Origin: Maritalea sp047634455 | GTDB taxonomy: Bacteria; Pseudomonadota; Alphaproteobacteria; Rhizobiales; Devosiaceae | NCBI RefSeq assembly: GCF_047634455.1 | Contig: NZ_JBLIAI010000059.1 | Location: 1-16,840, forward strand | Length of the DNA stretch: 16,840 nucleotides | Direction of reading: 5' to 3' | Shown: in pieces, positions 12,724 to 16,840 of the stretch | Position numbering within the stretch: position 1 is the stretch's first letter | Layout of the letters: each line of letters starts with the position of its first letter | Notes under the pieces: generated by a model | Seen by the model: the letters and a program-made list of their open reading frames with translations, nothing else | The model's database searches: none | Told to the model about the DNA's origin: nothing | Position numbers and translations under genes: made by a program

Positions 12724-13953
12724 TTGATTGAACTTGAAACGCATCTGACCCGGGCGCTACGCAAAAGTTCGGGTCGGATATTGGCGAGCTTGATCAAAAG
12801 CTTCGGTGATTTCGACAAGGCCGAAGATGCGCTGCAAGACGCGGCGGCTGAGGCGCTGCGCGTTTGGCCGCAAAAAGGCATTCCAGACAACCCGGCGGCT
12901 TGGTTGCACACAGCTGCAAAACGCCGTGCCATCGACAAAATCCGCAAAGACACGCGGCATCACTCAAAAGAGACACAGCAAATATTGCTGGACCTTGATG
13001 CGAACAAAGAAGACATGGCTGAGACCGACTATGACATTCCCGATGAGCGTTTGCGGCTAATCTTTACCTGCTGTCACCCGGCCTTATCGCCAGAAGCCCA
13101 ACTTGCCCTGACCTTACGCACGCTTGGTGGGTTAACAGTGCGCGAAATCGCCAGAGCGTTCCTGTCGAGCGAACCGGCAATGCTGCAACGCATAACCCGC
13201 GCCAAGAAAAAAATCCGTGACGCGGGCATTCCATACGAAATTCCTAAAGTCGAGCAATTGGCTGAGCGTCGGCAAATTGTGCAAAAAACCATCTATTTGA
13301 TCTTCAACGAATCCTATTCAGCGTTTGAAGGCCAAACGCTAACGCGAAAGGATTTGGCCAATGAGGCAATTCGATTGGCCGCGCTGCTATTTCGGCTTGA
13401 TCCGCACCCTGAAACCGGCGGCTTGCTGGCCTTAATGCAGTTCACCAATGCACGACACGCCGCAAGAACAGATGAAAACGGCCAAATGGTGAGTTTGGAG
13501 CAACAAAATCGAGGTCTTTGGGATCACGAGACCATTCACCAAGCAAACGAAATGCTGGTCGTGCAGTTCAAGCAAGGAAAATTTGGCCCCTATCAGCTAC
13601 AAGCCGCAATCAGTGGACTACATTGCCAAGCCACAAGCTGGGCGACGACCGACTGGCAGCAGATTGTTGCCCTCTACCACGCCCTCACCGCATTTGACCC
13701 CTCGCCAGTTGTGCAACTCAATGCCACCATGGCTCAGGCCAATTTGGGCAATCCAATTCAGGCACTGAAAGAATTATCGCTGCTAGAGGATGAGCTTGTC
13801 GCCTATCAGCCTTTTTATGCAGCGCGTGCCGAAATGCACATCATGCTGAAAGACAAAGACGCGGCGCGCGCAGATTTGGCAAAAGCCATCGCGCTAACCT
13901 CAAACAAAGTTGAAATTCAATTTTTGCAGGCGAAACACGACACATTATTGTAG
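12724..13953 (+). CDS. ECF42-type RNA polymerase sigma factor with C-terminal extension
   Basis: 409 residues, about twice a minimal ECF. Sigma region 2 covers about 8-82 (FGDFDKAEDALQDAAAEALR, then PDNPAAWLHTAAKRRAIDKI), region 4 about 110-168 (LTLRTLGGLTVREIARAFLS and a helix-turn-helix), and the remainder is the long TPR-like/DUF6596-type extension typical of ECF42. The extension is thought to control activity in place of an anti-sigma factor, none of which is encoded nearby. The start is set at TTG 12724, directly after the TAA of the DGPF gene, because no in-frame ATG precedes region 2. Translation is probably coupled. Autoregulation is suggested by the promoter at 12287. Confidence 0.9.
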   Translation: MIELETHLTRALRKSSGRILASLIKSFGDFDKAEDALQDAAAEALRVWPQKGIPDNPAAWLHTAAKRRAIDKIRKDTRHHSKETQQILLDLDANKEDMAETDYDIPDERLRLIFTCCHPALSPEAQLALTLRTLGGLTVREIARAFLSSEPAMLQRITRAKKKIRDAGIPYEIPKVEQLAERRQIVQKTIYLIFNESYSAFEGQTLTRKDLANEAIRLAALLFRLDPHPETGGLLALMQFTNARHAARTDENGQMVSLEQQNRGLWDHETIHQANEMLVVQFKQGKFGPYQLQAAISGLHCQATSWATTDWQQIVALYHALTAFDPSPVVQLNATMAQANLGNPIQALKELSLLEDELVAYQPFYAARAEMHIMLKDKDAARADLAKAIALTSNKVEIQFLQAKHDTLL

Positions 13954-13963
13954 CCCGTAAGAA

Positions 13964-13990
13964 ACCATATTTTAACCATTTGCTAACCAT
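13964..13990 (+). promoter_or_regulatory. Three phased ACCAT boxes; CtrA-like site
   Basis: ACCAT occurs at 13964, 13975 and 13986, exactly 11 bp apart, about one helical turn. Within this, TTAACCAT (13972-13979) and CTAACCAT (13983-13990) form TTAA-N7-CTAA, one base from the CtrA consensus TTAA-N7-TTAA used by cell-cycle regulators of alphaproteobacteria. The ATG of the next small gene follows at once, so either that gene starts further in (ATG 14001 or 14010) or the site acts as a repressor site or is near-leaderless. Confidence 0.5.
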
Positions 13991-13991
13991 A

Positions 13992-14207
13992 ATGCAGCCT
14001 ATGAAAGCAATGCTCTATGGCCAGAATCAGCCAATGTGGAAAGCAAATCAGATGTGGCGTTCAGCCCGTCAGAAGTACATAAAACGTGACTTGGAAATCA
14101 CCCAAATCATGACGCAGTCGATTTTCCAAGGCATGGCCGATTTCAGTTATAATCAAAACGCAATGATTATCCGAGGCGCTTCCAACCGCATCAACAAGCG
14201 GGCTTAG
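13992..14207 (+). CDS. Small unknown protein (71 aa) behind a CtrA-like box
   Basis: Reads MQPMKAMLYGQNQPMWKANQ onward; rich in methionine, glutamine and asparagine, with basic stretches (RSARQKYIKRD and a KRA end) and amphipathic helical character. No membrane segment, signal peptide or known domain. Several in-frame ATG codons (13992, 14001, 14010) leave the start open. The stop overlaps the 3' end of the convergent cca gene by 3 nt. Not recognised. The upstream box suggests cell-cycle or motility-linked expression, by inference only. Confidence 0.55.
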   Translation: MQPMKAMLYGQNQPMWKANQMWRSARQKYIKRDLEITQIMTQSIFQGMADFSYNQNAMIIRGASNRINKRA

Positions 14208-15457
14208 GCGTCAGCCAGTAATTGTTCTCGGCTCAATGCAAACCCGCTATCCACCCAAGCCTGTTCAAGTTTATTCAGCTCTACCCCTATTTGTGGGCCT
14301 GGCACTTGACCAAGCCCAAGCAAGTCTTGCCCTTTAACGGGAAACTCCGGCGCTTCCCAGGTTTGTGCAACCTTGAGCAGGCGCAAATAACCAGACGATC
14401 TCTCCACCGCTTCCAAACTTTCCGTCGATTTTTGCCGCATGTTCGCAAGCGACAGCTGTAATGCGGATAATATCGCTGGTTGGTCGCCCCAATAGATCAA
14501 AGCCTTTAGCTCTTGATCGCTCATTTCAGCGGTCAGCCCTTCAGCCATCGCCCATTTTTGCAACTGATCCGCCTCAACATTTGACAAACGCAAGCGTTTT
14601 CCAAGTGCTGTCATTTTATCGACCATTGGCGGCAAAATGGACTTCAAGCGCAGGATGGGATCAATTTTCCAACCTAAATCCTGCTCAGCGGTAACCAGCC
14701 CATGAATGGCATCGATGCCCCACTTTTCGCCCTCGGGCAAAATAGCAGCCAAGACACCTGTCGTGCGCATCCACAAAAGCGAACGTGAAGGGTCAGGCGC
14801 ACTAAGTAACTTCTTGAGTTCTTGCCAAATTCGTTCAGGCGACAATTGGTCCAGACCAGACTTAAGCGCCACGGTTGCGCGCAAACCATCAGCCTCGGGT
14901 CGACCAGCACCATAAAAGGCAAAAAAACGATAAAACCGTAATATCCGCAAATAGTCTTCTTTGATCCGCTGCTTTGCATCACCGATAAACCGCACTTCAC
15001 GCTTCAAACAATCATCAAGCCCACCCAACGGGTCAAGCAGCTCCCCGTCCGGCCCCACATATAGCGCATTGAACGTGAAATCTCGACGTTTCGCGTCGTC
15101 TTTCCAGTCACCCCCAAACTCAACCACGGCACGCCGCCCATCGGTTTTGATGTCTTTGCGCAGTGATGTAACTTCTATCGCTTCGCCATCAATGACCAGC
15201 GTGACGGTGCCATGTTCAATGCCTGTCGGAATGGCTTTGATGTTGGCTTTCGCGGCCCGGTCAATAATCTGGGTTGGCGTGAACTTTGACGCCATATCGA
15301 CGTCGCCGGTGGGATTACCCAAGATCGTATCGCGCACAACACCGCCAACGGCTTTGGTTTGCCCATTTGCGCCGTCAAGCAGATCAAATACCACTTTAAC
15401 GCTTGCGCGCTGAAGCCAAGCCGCGTTGCGCAAATTGTCTAAAATCTGATCATTCAT
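14204..15457 (-). CDS. cca: CCA tRNA nucleotidyltransferase (or poly(A) polymerase-like)
   Basis: Adds or repairs the 3' CCA of tRNAs. At 417 residues it has the class II nucleotidyltransferase head: GGVVRD (38-43), the metal-binding DVD (52-54), and RRDFTFNAL (124-132), followed by the RNA-binding helical region (YLRILRFYRFFA and beyond). Poly(A) polymerase is hard to exclude by sequence alone, but an alphaproteobacterial genome context beside a CoA pyrophosphatase favours cca. ATG 15457 overlaps the stop of the Nudix gene by 8 nt. Confidence 0.93.
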   Translation of the reverse strand: MNDQILDNLRNAAWLQRASVKVVFDLLDGANGQTKAVGGVVRDTILGNPTGDVDMASKFTPTQIIDRAAKANIKAIPTGIEHGTVTLVIDGEAIEVTSLRKDIKTDGRRAVVEFGGDWKDDAKRRDFTFNALYVGPDGELLDPLGGLDDCLKREVRFIGDAKQRIKEDYLRILRFYRFFAFYGAGRPEADGLRATVALKSGLDQLSPERIWQELKKLLSAPDPSRSLLWMRTTGVLAAILPEGEKWGIDAIHGLVTAEQDLGWKIDPILRLKSILPPMVDKMTALGKRLRLSNVEADQLQKWAMAEGLTAEMSDQELKALIYWGDQPAILSALQLSLANMRQKSTESLEAVERSSGYLRLLKVAQTWEAPEFPVKGQDLLGLGQVPGPQIGVELNKLEQAWVDSGFALSREQLLADA

Positions 15458-16142
15458 GTTCGACTAATTCCTGCACCAAAGCGGTTTCTCTAAACATCCG
15501 GGTCATTGAGGCGGTAATGCCCCAGATCGCACGATCTTCATAATCGATCCGCCATGTCTCACGCTGGGCTTCGTCGCCACGGACAAACCGGATTTTTGAA
15601 TAATGCCGATCTGGCATGAGGTGGGTAAGCGGCACCTCAAAAAAACTTGCCACTTCGTCAGGGTTCGCAATGAATTCGCTCGACGGGCGCACGATCCCCA
15701 CAACCGGTGTGATCAGATAATTGGTGCCAGACAAGTAGTTCGGCAAATAGCCAATCACGTCCACATCTTTGGGGTGCAGGTCAACTTCCTCATGCGCCTC
15801 GCGCAAGGCCGCAACGGTTGGCCCGCCATCTTCCTCATCAATTTTGCCGCCCGGAAAGGCAATTTGCCCCGCATGGGCGCGTAGTTTGGAAGATCGCTCA
15901 ATATAGAGCACATGACTGCCCGTCTCCCGCTGCACCAGCCCGATCAGAACAGCCGACGGTTTTGGCGGTCGCCCGCTATTGAGCGGGGGTATGCCATCCA
16001 CCTTGTGGCAGCCCGTGTCATAATCATCTTGTGGTCGATCAAGCAGGCGATTTGCGATCCGATCAATCAGCGCGCGGTCAGGCATAGGCAAATCATTTTC
16101 CCCAACCAGTGAACGGAGGCCACCAGTTTTTAGTCGACCCAT
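15450..16142 (-). CDS. Nudix hydrolase, CoA pyrophosphatase type
   Basis: Probably splits CoA derivatives or related diphosphates; NudL/PCD1-like. The UPF0035-type motif LRAHAGQIAFPGG runs into a Nudix box with GGKIDEEDGGPTVAALREAHEEVDL spread over residues 98-122 (key residues G98, G99, R114, E115, E118, E119). The 230-residue frame begins at ATG 16142 inside the end of the acetyltransferase gene (13-nt overlap); ATG 16085 (MPDRALIDRIANRLL) is an alternative start that would remove a 19-residue leader. Middle gene of the minus-strand set. Confidence 0.9.
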   Translation of the reverse strand: MGRLKTGGLRSLVGENDLPMPDRALIDRIANRLLDRPQDDYDTGCHKVDGIPPLNSGRPPKPSAVLIGLVQRETGSHVLYIERSSKLRAHAGQIAFPGGKIDEEDGGPTVAALREAHEEVDLHPKDVDVIGYLPNYLSGTNYLITPVVGIVRPSSEFIANPDEVASFFEVPLTHLMPDRHYSKIRFVRGDEAQRETWRIDYEDRAIWGITASMTRMFRETALVQELVEHE

Positions 16143-16681
16143 TTTGAAATGGGACCATTGAGTCTGTGGCCCAGTGTAGCATCTTTTGCGGCGACCAAAA
16201 CCCGTGCCGGATCAACAGGCGCGGGAAATTCAATTCGTTCAGGCAAAGTCGGCTCAAAGCCCAAAGGGCCATAATATGGGGCGTCCCCGACCAGCAAAAC
16301 AAATTCACAGGCAAGCACTTCAAATGCTTTGACCACCACTTCGCGCACCAACGCCTTACCCGCACCCAGTTTTCTTTTTGTGGGGTCGGTCGCCAGCGGC
16401 CCAAGCAGATAGCCGTTCAGACCCGAAATATTTATCGCCGACATTTTAACGTTCGCCACAGGCTCATTGTTGAGTTCCGCCACAAGGCAAAGATTTTCAT
16501 CAACCCCAAACCGCTCCCGAATGCGAAAGGCCGCACGTGCAAATCGGCCTGGACCGAAGCAAACATCGTGCAGGTTTTCAATCCATCCTGCGTCCGCAGT
16601 AAGTTCACGCCGAATGCTCAACACATATAAATTTTGCGCAAATTCAGGCTGTTGATTGTTCACAATATCAAGGGAGTTCAT
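16130..16681 (-). CDS. GNAT-family N-acetyltransferase (YhbS-like)
   Basis: 183 residues from ATG 16681. Acetyl-CoA-binding GNAT fold: VAELNNEPVANVKM (beta strands), LGPLATDPTKRKLGAGKALV (Q/RxxGxG/A-type pyrophosphate loop) and FVLLVGDAPYYGPLGFEP, as in YhbS-type enzymes. Substrate unknown. A TTG four codons upstream could be used instead; neither start has a clear ribosome binding site. It overlaps the Nudix gene by 13 nt, so GNAT, Nudix and cca probably form one operon. Confidence 0.88.
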   Translation of the reverse strand: MNSLDIVNNQQPEFAQNLYVLSIRRELTADAGWIENLHDVCFGPGRFARAAFRIRERFGVDENLCLVAELNNEPVANVKMSAINISGLNGYLLGPLATDPTKRKLGAGKALVREVVVKAFEVLACEFVLLVGDAPYYGPLGFEPTLPERIEFPAPVDPARVLVAAKDATLGHRLNGPISKWVD

Positions 16682-16708
16682 AGTTTTGCTCAAGCGAAGA
16701 GGGACGAC

Positions 16709-16734
16709 AAAAAAAGCACGAAGAAATTATCGTG
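16709..16734 (-). terminator. Terminator-like hairpin in the GNAT leader
   Basis: On the minus strand CACGA (16734-16730) pairs with TCGTG (16721-16717) around an 8-nt loop, followed by C and seven T (16715-16709). GACGAC and GTCGTC flank it and could extend the stem. It may end an upstream transcript or attenuate the acetyltransferase operon. The 16735-16840 part shows no gene; TCTCTCG (16743) and CGAGAGA (16807) are mirror images there. Confidence 0.45.
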
Positions 16735-16840
16735 GTCGTCGGCTCTCTCGTTGTGCAAAAACTTGTGTGTTCATAAAGGTCAATTAGCACTGAGATTTTC
16801 GTCTGTCGAGAGAAAAACGATCAAACGATTAACGTTCGCC

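Overview
The window looks like a piece of an alphaproteobacterial chromosome, most likely from the Hyphomicrobiales (Rhizobiales). The basis is the rplY-pth-ychF-MaoC order, a three-gene petABC operon whose Rieske protein carries a twin-arginine leader, a CoA pyrophosphatase-cca pair, a CtrA-like TTAACCAT box, and short GC-rich palindromic repeats of a kind common in that order. GC is near 50% by eye. A Devosiaceae/Maritalea-like source would fit but is only a guess.

Layout. 1-528: dispersed repeat and the rplY leader. 529-3126 (+): rplY, pth and ychF, a translation-related operon ending in a clear intrinsic terminator. 3147-4257 (+): two overlapping MaoC-type hydratase paralogues behind a palindromic operator-like site. 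4290-4926 (-): a BrnT/BrnA toxin-antitoxin locus with a strong self-regulation-type promoter/operator, whose toxin gene appears broken by a single-base deletion. 4927-5523: a poorly explained stretch with imperfect hairpins and two overlapping small reading frames, each with a good ribosome binding site. 5524-5792: a 261-bp MITE-like element with terminal inverted repeats and a CTAG target duplication, inserted exactly at the stop codon of the next gene. 5789-7023 (-): LysE/RhtB exporter and adenine phosphoribosyltransferase. 7024-7880: a cluster of palindromic repeats, one of which is an inverted, about 91% identical copy of the repeat at the left end of the window. 7881-10589 (-): cytochrome bc1 complex (petA, petB, petC) with terminator. 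10905-12259 (+): trmL and hemF, overlapping. 12287-13953 (+): an ECF42-type sigma factor gene with its DGPF/YciI-like partner, preceded by a promoter that matches what I recall of the ECF42 consensus. 13964-14207 (+): phased ACCAT/CtrA-like boxes and a 71-residue unknown protein. 14204-16681 (-): GNAT acetyltransferase, CoA pyrophosphatase and CCA-adding enzyme, overlapping. 16682-16840: leader with a terminator-like hairpin.

Most of the window is housekeeping: translation and tRNA maturation (rplY, pth, ychF, trmL, cca), aerobic respiration and heme (petABC, O2-dependent hemF), and salvage/cleanup (apt, Nudix). The accessory or less well understood parts are the decayed BrnTA locus, the MITE and its insertion site, the small reading frames at 5240-5492, the ECF42/DGPF module with its apparent self-promoter, and the CtrA-boxed small gene. 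I found no CRISPR array, rRNA, tRNA, prophage or intact transposase. All family assignments come from reading motifs, not from database searches.
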